A stretch of DNA of 64,000 bases from Megasphaera micronuciformis F0359 (GTDB taxonomy: Bacteria; Bacillota; Negativicutes; Veillonellales; Megasphaeraceae). The stretch is taken from contig NZ_GL538208.1 of assembly GCF_000165735.1 (NCBI RefSeq), positions 684,074 through 748,073 on the forward strand. Reading direction: 5' to 3'. The translations under genes were made by a program, and so were the position numbers. Of the stretch, positions 55,978 through 63,891 are shown one piece after another (positions within the stretch are counted from its first letter, which is position 1; each line of letters begins with the position of its first letter). Below the pieces are notes generated by a model, which saw nothing but the letters and a program-made list of their open reading frames with translations, ran no database searches and was not told the origin of the DNA.

Positions 55978-57219
55978 CTATAAACCGACATCGACGACAC
56001 CATGATCATAATCTTCCACGACAATATCATGGACGACCAGATCGCTGCGATGTACTTTATCAAGCATCTTGGAGCGAGCCGTTGTTATGACATTGTCACT
56101 ATGTTTTCCGCCGAACCAGGCAAACTTGGATGTACCGATGGTATAGGTTAAGGTCGCATAAGGTCCGTTCAAATGGAGTGAATTCGTCTGATAACCTGCA
56201 TTCAGAGTGAGATGCGGGGTAATATGTAATTCCGCACCGAATTTCATCCCTCTGACGGCCTCTCTGCGATCCAATTTTCTATAGCCTACCCGTACGGCAG
56301 AGCGGCCGCGCCAGTTATAATAATCCGCATAAACACGAGCCCATCGAGCATTTTTAAAGGTCCGTGCATAGCCGATATCAAAGCCGCTTGCAGCAACATT
56401 TTCTATCAGTTTCCAATGATTTTCATAATCAACTATAGCATAATCATAAAGACTGGTATCGGGATCCATGCCATAGGGATATAATCCTGTAGGATCGCCT
56501 AAAACAGTGCTTCGACCGTGTAACCCTATATACTTTCTGTTATGAGTCCCTAAGTTACGGTATATATTGGCATACACTTCATTATATCCCGCAACATATT
56601 CTATGCCGCCGCTAATACGCTTGTAGCCATTCTTGAACGCGTGGTCATAAAAAGCATTCGCTCCCACGTAAGAATGTTCATGTTTGCTGAGACGGCGATA
56701 CCCGACACCGACATTCGCCGTGACGCCTAGGGATTCAATTTTGTTTTTTTGATGTTCATGTATCGTAAAGGTACCTGCCGGCATAGCCGGAATCCAATAG
56801 TTACTTAATTTATTAGAAGATATTTTCTCACCGCTACGACCGATACGGCCCTGCACAAAGACAACGCTCTTGGAATTTTCATCATAATGAGTGAGCGGTT
56901 GTAAGGTCTCAATATAGAATTTATTTAACTCAGTGGATTTAGATTTATCCGAAGTGACAATAGACGGTCGATCATAAGTAAAATTATGCCACCTGTGTCC
57001 GGCTGTTTCTTCAGTAGATTTCGGTCCGATACCTACAACCACATCAGTGCGATCCATCCACGTCGAATGAACAGCTTCCCGTTTTGCTTCATCTATTGTC
57101 GGCCGGCCAACTCCTATCTCATTCGTCTCTTGAATATTCGCCGCTATTCCAAGGCCACTGAATGAACAACAGGCTATAGTCCCCAAGACGGCTGCTTTCA
57201 TGATTAAAGTTTTTTTCAC
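55978..57219 (-). CDS. Stand-alone inverse autotransporter beta-barrel protein
   Basis: 413 aa. Signal peptide (about 1-27, ending GLGIAA), then an outer-membrane IAT_beta domain (intimin/invasin type, about 80-370) with alternating strands, best seen in GYRRLSKHEHSYVGANAFYD, YKRISGGIEYVAGYNEVYAN and the repeated GYRK/GYQT strands. After the barrel comes the intimin-like linker (ARSKMLDKVHRSDLVVHDI, from about 381), but the protein ends about 20 residues later: there are no Ig-like or lectin passenger domains, and no LysM in front. GTG start with GGGAG about 10 nt upstream. Monocistronic, own promoter. Could be a porin-like or minimal adhesin. Confidence 0.82.
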   Translation of the reverse strand: MKKTLIMKAAVLGTIACCSFSGLGIAANIQETNEIGVGRPTIDEAKREAVHSTWMDRTDVVVGIGPKSTEETAGHRWHNFTYDRPSIVTSDKSKSTELNKFYIETLQPLTHYDENSKSVVFVQGRIGRSGEKISSNKLSNYWIPAMPAGTFTIHEHQKNKIESLGVTANVGVGYRRLSKHEHSYVGANAFYDHAFKNGYKRISGGIEYVAGYNEVYANIYRNLGTHNRKYIGLHGRSTVLGDPTGLYPYGMDPDTSLYDYAIVDYENHWKLIENVAASGFDIGYARTFKNARWARVYADYYNWRGRSAVRVGYRKLDRREAVRGMKFGAELHITPHLTLNAGYQTNSLHLNGPYATLTYTIGTSKFAWFGGKHSDNVITTARSKMLDKVHRSDLVVHDIVVEDYDHGVVDVGL

Positions 57220-57268
57220 TGTATATCTTCTCCCGATTATATTAACAATAAAACCCTATTTTATTCTT

Positions 57269-57297
57269 ATTGTATATACAAACTCAAGTACAGTCAA
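57269..57297 (-). promoter_or_regulatory. Promoter of the inverse autotransporter gene
   Basis: Minus-strand -35 TTGACT (57297-57292), 17-bp spacer, -10 TACAAT (57274-57269); leader of about 45 nt. Confidence 0.8.
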
Positions 57298-57352
57298 CAC
57301 TATTATGCATAATAAAGCTATACAGTTATGATAATTTTCACATAAAATAACC

Positions 57353-57557
57353 GGCTCTTTTGCAAATGTCGGCAGCTAACTAACCGACTAGTTTTTCTCG
57401 GCGATGAACGCCCGCGTGTTCATCGCCCTTTTCTTTGCTCAACAATAAGATACGAGCGTGGAAGCGACCATCGGTTTTACGGTAAGAACGGGTAATAAAT
57501 TTCCCTTTAATATGTCAGCACCTGTTCGATGCTGACCCCAACATTTATTATAGAGCC
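57353..57557. mobile_element. Internally deleted ISL3-type element
   Basis: About 205 bp bounded by inverted ends: plus strand GGCTCTTTTGCAAATGTCGG at 57353, and minus strand GGCTCTATAATAAATGTTGG from 57557 inward. GGCTCT is the characteristic terminus of ISL3-family insertion sequences, and both ends share GGCTCT-N5-AAATGT-y-GG. A coding-like transposase tail lies inside next to the right end. No 8-bp target duplication is recognisable, so the insertion is old. This explains most of the gene-free stretch between the autotransporter and lipoprotein genes. A hairpin GTCAGCA/TGCTGAC (57514-57536) sits in the left end. Confidence 0.55.
57380..57514 (-). pseudogene. Remnant of an ISL3-type transposase C-terminus
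   Basis: 44 codons with no start codon, ending in TAG at 57380, with codon use like the neighbouring genes. The segment RSYRKTDGRFHARILLLSK resembles the C-terminal R-x-F-x-x-F-x-x-R-I-L-L ending of ISL3 transposases. A stop codon immediately upstream (57515-57517) belongs to the fused left end, so everything but the tail is deleted. Assignment rests on this short match and on the flanking ends. Confidence 0.45.
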
Positions 57558-57581
57558 TTTTTGTTTATATATGCTTTTTAG

Positions 57582-57610
57582 TTGACTATTGTATTCTTAT
57601 TTAATATGAT
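57582..57610 (+). promoter_or_regulatory. Promoter of the DUF3862-type lipoprotein gene
   Basis: -35 TTGACT (57582-57587), 17-bp spacer, -10 TATGAT (57605-57610). The leader of about 105 nt holds no clear riboswitch or hairpin. Confidence 0.75.
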
Positions 57611-57721
57611 AGATGTGTGATTAATCGGTATTATATCTCATCTTTTGTTATAGACTTAATCGCTACGTATCCCCACGGTTTTACGGCTTTTGCCTAAAAA
57701 TATATTCAAGGAGTGATTCCC

Positions 57722-58300
57722 ATGAACAAGAAAAAAGTCAGTGCTCTCGTCATGGCCGGCCTTTTGGCTTGCACCTTTATGGCAGGCTGCGGCAACTCAA
57801 ACGGTGACAAGAGCGGCGACAATGCAAAGCAGGAACAAAAGAGCCCGGAAATGCAGGCATACGAAAAATTCCTGGCCATCCCTATGGGTGCTTCGTATGA
57901 TGACGTAAAAAAAGCACTCGGAAGCGAAGGTACCTTGTCTACGGAAAATGAAGTAGCCGGCATTAAAACACAGGCCTATGACTGGAAAGAAGGCACTACG
58001 GGTGTGACGGCTCTCTTCCAAAACGGAGCCCTGGTCACCAAGGCCATGGTCAGCCCGAGCTTTTTCAAAGCTAACGGGGAAACGATTAAACTCGACCAGT
58101 TTAACAAGGTACAACCCGGCATGACCTACGACCAAGTAAAAGAAACCCTGAATAATCGCGAAGGTTATTTGTTAAGCGATGCCGAAATAATGGGTACAAA
58201 TGCAAAGGTTTATATTTGGATGAACGACGACCAGTCAAGCGTACAGCTCACCTTTACAAATAATACGGTAAGTGCCAAAGCACAATCCAATTTAAAATAG
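57722..58300 (+). CDS. Lipoprotein with two DUF3862/BamE-like repeats
   Basis: 192 aa. Lipoprotein signal with lipobox FMAGC (Cys about 23), a polar linker, then two related modules beginning IPMGASYDDVKKALG (about 50) and VQPGMTYDQVKETLN (about 125), each of a helix plus beta-sheet type as in DUF3862 and BamE/SmpA-like folds. Function unknown; such modules bind partners in the envelope. ATG at 57722 lies 8 nt after AAGGAG; the GTG at 57713 is inside the Shine-Dalgarno. Transcribed alone from 57582-57610 to the shared terminator. Confidence 0.85.
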   Translation: MNKKKVSALVMAGLLACTFMAGCGNSNGDKSGDNAKQEQKSPEMQAYEKFLAIPMGASYDDVKKALGSEGTLSTENEVAGIKTQAYDWKEGTTGVTALFQNGALVTKAMVSPSFFKANGETIKLDQFNKVQPGMTYDQVKETLNNREGYLLSDAEIMGTNAKVYIWMNDDQSSVQLTFTNNTVSAKAQSNLK

Positions 58301-58312
58301 GAAAAGAAACAC

Positions 58313-58344
58313 AAAACGGTTCGGTCTGTTGACCGAACCGTTTT
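58313..58344. terminator. Bidirectional terminator between lipoprotein gene and etfA
   Basis: Perfect 14-bp stem AAAACGGTTCGGTC/GACCGAACCGTTTT with TGTT loop; 12 nt past the plus-strand lipoprotein stop and 8 nt past the minus-strand etfA stop. Confidence 0.92.
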
Positions 58345-58352
58345 ACTTTTAT

Positions 58353-59351
58353 CTATGATTTATACTTGGCAAATTCTTTTTCCAAAGCAGGTATAGCTTC
58401 AAACAAGTCACCGACAATGCCGTAATGAGCGAATTCGAAAATAGGTGCTTCCGGATCCTTATTGACGGCAATAATCATAGGCGCTTCAGCTAAGCCCAAC
58501 TTATGCTGAATAGCACCGGATATCCCTAAGGCAATATAAATCTTAGGAGCAATCTTCTTCCCTGTAATACCGATTTGCTGGTCATGAGTTGCCCACCCGT
58601 TATCTACAAGGGGTTTCGACACACCCAAGGCTGCACCGATGGATGCTGCAAATTCCTTTACCTTTTCGAAGCCTTCTTCATCACCTACACCGCGACCGGC
58701 ACCGACGACAATATCCGCCGTCTCAATAGTAAGTTCCTGTTCTTCTACCGGTAAGGGTTCAAAAGAGACAACTTCCTGCAAAGCCTTCTGCCCCTGTAAG
58801 TCCACCTTTTCATGAATAACTTCGCCGCTGCGAGACGAGTCGAGTTTATTACCACGGAATATCTTGGCACTTACAGTCGCCAACTGAGGTCGTGTCGTCG
58901 TCAAAATCTTCACATACAACTTGCCCGTAAAGGCCGGTCGAATCCATGTAATGTCATCTCCGTCACCTTCATAGCGGCAATCGATGCAATCGGCCACAAG
59001 TCCCAAGCCGGCAGCGGCCGATAAGCGACCTCCCAAATCTCTGCCGTTATAGGATGCCCCGATTAAAAGAACGTTCGGTTCATACTTTTCTGTTAATTCC
59101 CGAACTGCCGTCGTATATAAGGACGAATCATAAGACTTCAGTTCTTCATTATCCACAACTAAGGCGCAGTCGGCACCGTAACCGATAGCTTCTTTTGCCG
59201 CCGCTTCTTCCCCCGATAAGACAAGAGCTACCAGCTTTTTCCCCTTGGCATCCGCCAGTTCACGGCCCTTACCCAAAAGTTCCTGACTGATTTGTGCGAC
59301 CTTACCGTCTTCCGTTTCAATATATACCCAAACACTTTGTTTGATATCCAT
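58353..59351 (-). CDS. etfA: Electron transfer flavoprotein alpha subunit
   Basis: 332 aa. N-terminal alpha/beta domain and C-terminal FAD domain with VVGAGRGVG, SKPLVDNGW, GITGKKIAPKIYIALGISGAIQH-like and AVNKDPEAPIFEFAHYGIVGD. Partner of EtfB; carries electrons between NADH or ferredoxin and acyl-CoA dehydrogenases. No dehydrogenase gene flanks the pair. 14 nt after etfB. Confidence 0.95.
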   Translation of the reverse strand: MDIKQSVWVYIETEDGKVAQISQELLGKGRELADAKGKKLVALVLSGEEAAAKEAIGYGADCALVVDNEELKSYDSSLYTTAVRELTEKYEPNVLLIGASYNGRDLGGRLSAAAGLGLVADCIDCRYEGDGDDITWIRPAFTGKLYVKILTTTRPQLATVSAKIFRGNKLDSSRSGEVIHEKVDLQGQKALQEVVSFEPLPVEEQELTIETADIVVGAGRGVGDEEGFEKVKEFAASIGAALGVSKPLVDNGWATHDQQIGITGKKIAPKIYIALGISGAIQHKLGLAEAPMIIAVNKDPEAPIFEFAHYGIVGDLFEAIPALEKEFAKYKS

Positions 59352-59365
59352 TTACGATTCCCTCC

Positions 59366-60151
59366 TTATACGATATGGTCAGCGGCCAATTTTTTGAATA
59401 ATTCGGCTATAGCCGCCTTTTCATCGGCGCCTTCAATCATAATACCCACTGTATGTTTTTCCGGTGCAAAGACGCCCGCAACGGCAGTAGCCGATCCGGC
59501 CTTCCCCGCTTCTTCGGGAGCTAACCCCAAATCTTCTAACCGCCAGGTGTCAAAAACGGCTTTCTTCGCATTCATTTTACCTCTGATATTAGCGGAGCGA
59601 GGAGTATTGGCCGTTTCGGATACGGAGCATACCAGCGGCAGAGGAGCTTTTACCTTTTCCGTGCCGCCGCAATTTTTACGCGTAATAACCAAACCGTCAG
59701 CCGTAGTTTCCACTTCTTCGGCATAGGTTAAAAGAGACATGCCCAGACGCTGTGCCACTGCCGGAGGAATCTGTCCCGTATCTCCGTCCGTAGACTGACG
59801 TCCTGTAAAGACAAGATCGACGGAACCGATTTTTTCAATAGCCTTGGCCAATATTTTTCCTGTAGCCAACGTATCGGAACCGGCCATCCTTTCATCCGAT
59901 ACGAGAACACCCTTATCGGCACCCATGGCAATTCCGTCGCGCATCGCATCAGCTGCGGTAGCCATCCCCATGGAAATTAGGGTGACTGTCCCTCCTACGC
60001 TGTCTTTAACAGCTAAAGCCGCTTCAATAGCATGTAAGTCGACAGGATTCAACATAGACGGTGCTCCGATACGCACGAGATTATTGGTTTTCGGATCAAG
60101 CTCAATATCGGAAACGGACGGAACCTGTTTAACTAATACTGCAATATTCAT
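59366..60151 (-). CDS. etfB: Electron transfer flavoprotein beta subunit
   Basis: 261 aa. Motifs LVKQVP, GADKGVLVSDERMAGSDTLATG and VFTGRQSTDGDTGQIPP are typical of EtfB and resemble the two-FAD Etf of Megasphaera (established there to bind NADH), so electron bifurcation is possible but not shown. An ATG at 60157 is too close to GGGAGG; the ATG at 60151 (7-nt spacing) is preferred. Confidence 0.95.
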   Translation of the reverse strand: MNIAVLVKQVPSVSDIELDPKTNNLVRIGAPSMLNPVDLHAIEAALAVKDSVGGTVTLISMGMATAADAMRDGIAMGADKGVLVSDERMAGSDTLATGKILAKAIEKIGSVDLVFTGRQSTDGDTGQIPPAVAQRLGMSLLTYAEEVETTADGLVITRKNCGGTEKVKAPLPLVCSVSETANTPRSANIRGKMNAKKAVFDTWRLEDLGLAPEEAGKAGSATAVAGVFAPEKHTVGIMIEGADEKAAIAELFKKLAADHIV

Positions 60152-60187
60152 TTTCATTCCTCCCTGCTAACTAATAATTATGTTCAT

Positions 60188-60216
60188 ATTATAGGCCATC
60201 TTAACTTTTTTATCAA
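60188..60216 (-). promoter_or_regulatory. etfBA promoter
   Basis: Minus-strand -35 TTGATA (60216-60211), 17-bp spacer, perfect -10 TATAAT (60193-60188). A 10-bp direct repeat AACTAATAAT flanks it (60169-60178 and 60215-60224). Confidence 0.85.
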
Positions 60217-60236
60217 CTAATAATAGTTATTTTTTA

Positions 60237-60265
60237 CTTAAATATACCTAATAGGTATATTTAAG
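60237..60265. promoter_or_regulatory. Perfect 29-bp palindrome upstream of etfBA
   Basis: Arms CTTAAATATACCTA and TAGGTATATTTAAG around a single A (60251). The centre is about 70 bp upstream of the predicted etfBA start, a spacing used by class I activators. Binding protein unknown; it does not match CRP, FNR or Fur consensus. Confidence 0.65.
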
Positions 60266-60296
60266 GTCGAGTTATAAAAAAAAGACATTTACCCAT

Positions 60297-60328
60297 AAAA
60301 AAAGACGAGCCAATGCTCGTCTTTTTTT
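60297..60328 (-). terminator. Terminator of the amino-acid ABC importer genes
   Basis: Stem AAAAAAAGACGAGC/GCTCGTCTTTTTTT with CAAT loop; the right arm overlaps the glnQ-type stop codon. Confidence 0.85.
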
Positions 60329-61046
60329 AAAGGATTTTAGATAAGAACTCTCTGGTACGTTCTTCTTTGGCATTGGTAAAAATGTCTTCAGGCGTGCCTT
60401 CTTCCAATACAATACCGCCGTCAATAAAAAGAACCCTATCCGCCACTTCACGGGCAAAACCCATTTCATGAGTAACTATAGCCATGGCCATGCCTTCTTT
60501 GGCTAAATCTTTAATAACGTCGAGAACTTCGCGGACCATTTCCGGATCAAGGGCCGAGGTGGGTTCATCAAAGAGCATGAATTTAGGTTTCATGGCCAAG
60601 GCTCTGGCAATAGCCACACGCTGCTGTTGACCGCCCGACAAAGTACCGGGATAAGCATCTTTTTTATCGCTTAAACCGACTTTCTCCAGCAAAGCGATAG
60701 CTACATTCGTAGCTTCTTCTTTTGTCATACGCTTTGTTTTAACCGGTGCCAAAATTATATTTTCCAAAACGGTCATGTGCGGAAAAAGATTGAATCGCTG
60801 GAAAACCATTCCCACTTCCATGCGAACTTCATTTACTTTCTTTGTCGAATCAAGAGTCAATCCATCGACAATGATTTCCCCCGACGTAGGTTCTTCCAAG
60901 TAATTAATACACCGTAAAATCGTGCTTTTTCCCGATCCCGAAGGCCCGATAATTACGACAACTTCTTTATCTTGAATGGTGAGGTTAATACCTTTTAAAA
61001 TCTCATGCTTGCCGAAGAATTTTTTTAAATTCTTAATTTCTATCAT
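60327..61046 (-). CDS. Polar amino acid ABC transporter ATPase (GlnQ/HisP type)
   Basis: 239 aa ATPase: Walker [13 protein letters not shown] (about residues 34-45), signature [15 protein letters not shown], Walker [14 protein letters not shown] and the H-loop IVTHEMGFA. Length and sequence fit the polar amino acid uptake family. Overlaps the permease gene by 14 nt. No substrate-binding protein gene is adjacent. Confidence 0.92.
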   Translation of the reverse strand: MIEIKNLKKFFGKHEILKGINLTIQDKEVVVIIGPSGSGKSTILRCINYLEEPTSGEIIVDGLTLDSTKKVNEVRMEVGMVFQRFNLFPHMTVLENIILAPVKTKRMTKEEATNVAIALLEKVGLSDKKDAYPGTLSGGQQQRVAIARALAMKPKFMLFDEPTSALDPEMVREVLDVIKDLAKEGMAMAIVTHEMGFAREVADRVLFIDGGIVLEEGTPEDIFTNAKEERTREFLSKIL

Positions 61047-61692
61047 CCGTTGCGAACCTCCGTTCCAAATAGCTGACCAGTTGAGCGATACCGAGGGTCA
61101 TAATCAGGTAAAGTACGGCAACAGCCAACCAAATTTCCAAGGCCCCGTAAGTTTTGGAAATAATCAACTGACCGCGACGTGTCAATTCTTCAAAGCCGAT
61201 GACGGAAACCTGAGCCGTTTCCTTCGTCATGGAGATAAACTCATTGCCTAAGGGAGGAATGACATGTTTAAAGGCTTGCGGCAAAATAATATAAAACATA
61301 GTTTGCATCCACGAAAGCCCCAAAGATCGGCCCGCTTCCATTTGTCCTTTATCTACTGACTGAATTCCGGCACGGAAAATTTCGGATACATAAGCACCGC
61401 TATTGATAGAGCAAGCCAAGACGGCTGCCAGAAAGGGATCGATACGAGTCCCGAGCACTTGCGGCAGAGCAAAATAAATCAAAAAGATCTGAACCAGCAT
61501 AGGCGTTCCGCGAATGACGTTTACGTAGCATACGCTTACAGCTTTTAATAACTTGATTCCCGATAATCGGCAAACGCTGATAATAAGACCCAATAAAAAG
61601 CCGATACCTACGGAAATAGCTGTAATTTTGATTGTCATGGCCGCACCCAATAATAGTAACGGCAGGGAATTCCATATTAAATCGAAATTCAT
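61033..61692 (-). CDS. Polar amino acid ABC transporter permease (GlnP/HisM type)
   Basis: 219 aa with five membrane segments and the EAA motif region [24 protein letters not shown], which couples to the ATPase. N-terminal sequence [21 protein letters not shown] is typical. Works with the overlapping ATPase and an unlinked binding protein. 20 nt downstream of pfkA, so probably transcribed with it. Confidence 0.92.
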   Translation of the reverse strand: MNFDLIWNSLPLLLLGAAMTIKITAISVGIGFLLGLIISVCRLSGIKLLKAVSVCYVNVIRGTPMLVQIFLIYFALPQVLGTRIDPFLAAVLACSINSGAYVSEIFRAGIQSVDKGQMEAGRSLGLSWMQTMFYIILPQAFKHVIPPLGNEFISMTKETAQVSVIGFEELTRRGQLIISKTYGALEIWLAVAVLYLIMTLGIAQLVSYLERRFATDDRN

Positions 61693-61712
61693 AGCACCTT
61701 CACTCCTTAAAT

Positions 61713-62678
61713 TTATCTACCCAACTGATGCACCAGATTATACAGGCCTTCATCAAATACAAATCGAATCTTATCCGCTTCTTCATACGGTGTGGCGACG
61801 ACTTGCCTGCCGACGGAGCCGACAACACAGTTATACTTACCTTCCAACAGCACATCAACCGCCTTCTGTGCAAAACGTCCGGCCATAATCGAATCATAAG
61901 CTGACGGTGAACCGCCGCGTTGCACATAACCCAGAACAGTCAAGTTAGCCTGTAGATACGTGTGTTCTTTTATATAATCAACCACTTCCGTACCTGTAGC
62001 GGCTCCTTCAGCAACAACGATAATACTGCTCATCTTATTCATGCTGTGTGATTCCAAAAGATGGCTGCAAACGGCCTGAAAATCAACAGGATGTTCGGGG
62101 GTCAAAACAATTTCCGCTCCCGAGGCCATCCCTGAATAGAGAGCGATAAACCCGGCATGACGACCCATGACTTCAATAACGGCTACACGGTCATGAGAAT
62201 AAGCCGTATCACGAATCTTATTCACCGAGTCAAGCACCGTATTCACAGCCGTGTCAAAGCCGACCGTATATTCCGTCCCGACCATATCCCCGTCAATAGT
62301 ACCGGGAATAACGACGGTAGGAATCCCCAAGCGGCTAAGTGCTTCAGCCCCTTTCATGGAACCGTCCCCACCGATAACAACCAAGGCGTCAATTTGTCGG
62401 GAACGTAGAAATTCAGCAGCTTTTTTCTGTACTTCCGGTTCTATGAATTCAAGACAACGGGCTGTACGTAAAAAAGTTCCGCCTCGTTGAATAATTTCTC
62501 CTACAGAACGCCGATCAAGAGGCTTTATATCTTCATCCAACAAACCGCCATAACCGCGAACAATACCTTCTACGCTCAGTCCCTTATAAATAGCATATCT
62601 GGTAACGCCGCGAATAGCGGCATTCATACCCGGTGCATCTCCGCCACTCGTTAAAACGGCGATTTTATTAATGTTCAT
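61713..62678 (-). CDS. pfkA: ATP-dependent 6-phosphofructokinase
   Basis: 321 aa, the standard bacterial length. N-terminal LTSGGDAPGMNAAIRGV, ATP/substrate loop VVIGGDGSMKGAEAL, catalytic PGTIDGD (with the TIDGD aspartates), and EVMGRHAGFIAL. The glycine in GGDGS with the ATP-type context points to ATP, not pyrophosphate. The open frame reaches 62810 inside aroK, but the ATG at 62678 follows GGGGAGGA at 8 nt. Overlaps the shikimate kinase gene by 11 nt. Confidence 0.95.
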   Translation of the reverse strand: MNINKIAVLTSGGDAPGMNAAIRGVTRYAIYKGLSVEGIVRGYGGLLDEDIKPLDRRSVGEIIQRGGTFLRTARCLEFIEPEVQKKAAEFLRSRQIDALVVIGGDGSMKGAEALSRLGIPTVVIPGTIDGDMVGTEYTVGFDTAVNTVLDSVNKIRDTAYSHDRVAVIEVMGRHAGFIALYSGMASGAEIVLTPEHPVDFQAVCSHLLESHSMNKMSSIIVVAEGAATGTEVVDYIKEHTYLQANLTVLGYVQRGGSPSAYDSIMAGRFAQKAVDVLLEGKYNCVVGSVGRQVVATPYEEADKIRFVFDEGLYNLVHQLGR

Positions 62679-63231
62679 GCGTCTTTCCTCCCCGATCTCG
62701 CTTGGCAAACTGTATTTTTTCCTTATGAATTGCTTCAACAATCGTATCGACAATATAAGAGGCACCGCCGCGAGTCGTGTCAATCGTAAAATCACAATAG
62801 GGGTATACATCTTCCCACTGCTTCATCATCGTTCGTACGAAGTTGTGCAAATCGTCGTAATCTACAGTCGGTCTCTTGCCGATATGTCTGCCGACCCTCT
62901 CCTCCACTCGATACGGTTCGGATGACAAGGCCACAATAACTCCGTTCCGATGAAGAATACGATACGTATCGACATTCATGGGAAAATTGCCGCCGAAAGA
63001 AATAACCGCTTCATGATAACGACTTACTTGATGAAGAATATTGATTTCCCTTTCTCGAAAAATCGTTTCCCCCGCCTCATTATAAAATTCGGCAATAGTC
63101 ATGCCTACAGCCCGTTCCAGTCGTCGATCCGTATCGACGAACTGCCATTTCAGGCGTTGTGCCAGCTTGCGGCCGATATGGCTTTTTCCGCTGCCCATCA
63201 TGCCTACAAGTACAATGTTACGTTTCATCAT
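62668..63231 (-). CDS. Shikimate kinase-like protein (divergent)
   Basis: 187 aa NMP-kinase-fold protein of the AroK family. P-loop GMMGSGKSHIG (about 10-20), DTD in FVDTDRRLE, and FREREI carrying the substrate arginine are kept. The central GGG motif is altered to FGGNF, and the arginine usually found in the R-x-x-x-Y segment near the C-terminus is missing (QWEDVYPYCDF). It may be a true but divergent shikimate kinase or a relative with another substrate. First gene of a unit with pfkA. Confidence 0.75.
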   Translation of the reverse strand: MMKRNIVLVGMMGSGKSHIGRKLAQRLKWQFVDTDRRLERAVGMTIAEFYNEAGETIFREREINILHQVSRYHEAVISFGGNFPMNVDTYRILHRNGVIVALSSEPYRVEERVGRHIGKRPTVDYDDLHNFVRTMMKQWEDVYPYCDFTIDTTRGGASYIVDTIVEAIHKEKIQFAKRDRGGKTHEH

Positions 63232-63281
63232 CTGTCCCCCCTGCGCAGACTCTGAAAAACTATACGTATGAATTGTCTACT

Positions 63282-63290
63282 ATTATAGCA
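63282..63290 (-). promoter_or_regulatory. Extended -10 promoter for aroK-pfkA
   Basis: TGCTATAAT on the minus strand about 50 nt before the start codon; -35 region poor. Confidence 0.55.
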
Positions 63291-63321
63291 AAAAATAAGG
63301 AAAGATAACACTGTAAATAGA

Positions 63322-63380
63322 AAAAAGCAGTACTTTTTATGCATACTTTAGTGATTAATATGCATCCAGTACTGCTTTTT
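63322..63380 (-). terminator. Terminator of the pilus-like operon
   Basis: 13-bp stem AAAAAGCAGTACT/AGTACTGCTTTTT (63322-63334/63368-63380) with a second AT-rich stem (ATGCATA/TATGCAT) inside. The right arm overlaps the stop codon of the PilO-like gene by 2 nt. Confidence 0.75.
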
Positions 63381-63891
63381 ACTCATTATTACTTTTATTT
63401 TCCCTTTTTACCTTACAGGAATGAATATCAATGCTCATTATTCCTGCCGCCCGATTTTCGTCTCGTCCCGACTCCAAATGTGTAATTTCCACGAACACGG
63501 GAGGCATCAGACAATCCATATCGTTAAGAAAGCGTATAAAATCAGCATAGCTCCCGCAAACCGTCACTTCGTAGACCTCATCTTTGCCGCTCGAAAGACT
63601 GTGTAAGTCCGTAATGTTAACGGAATTTTTATGTGCCAATTCTTCCGCCATAACGGGAATATCCGTATTATCATCTAAGGCAAAGGGGATAAACGCCGGC
63701 TCTTCACGGTTCTTAAGTTGTTGTGACGCAAGTCGGTTTTTCCCTAAGTGCACGCAGGCCTCGTACAAAGCTATGTCACGCATAATTGTAAAGGCACATA
63801 GAAGCAGGGTTATTAAAAATAAACCGATTATATACGCATCCAACGACTTGTCTTTGTATACTGAAAAATTATTCTTTAACCATTTCGAAAT
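63379..63891 (-). CDS. PilO-like type IV pilus/competence protein
   Basis: Bitopic protein: one N-terminal transmembrane helix (AYIIGLFLITLLLCAFTI), short coil, then a ferredoxin-like periplasmic region with VYEVTVCGSYADFIRFLNDM, the pattern of PilO/GspM-type platform proteins. No ATG is available at the 5' end. Reading begins either at TTG (63843, 154 aa, poor Shine-Dalgarno) or at ATT (63891, 170 aa), 6 nt after AAGGAG and preceded by a stop codon; the longer form adds a basic amphipathic stretch (ISKWLKNNFSVYKDKS) usual before the membrane helix. ATT start is tentative. Overlaps the upstream partial gene. Confidence 0.6.
   Translation of the reverse strand: MSKWLKNNFSVYKDKSLDAYIIGLFLITLLLCAFTIMRDIALYEACVHLGKNRLASQQLKNREEPAFIPFALDDNTDIPVMAEELAHKNSVNITDLHSLSSGKDEVYEVTVCGSYADFIRFLNDMDCLMPPVFVEITHLESGRDENRAAGIMSIDIHSCKVKRENKSNNE

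Noticed and set aside
62679-62810. 44-codon extension of pfkA
   Set aside because: Overlaps the shikimate kinase-like gene; the standard PfkA N-terminus and a good ribosome-binding site are at 62678.
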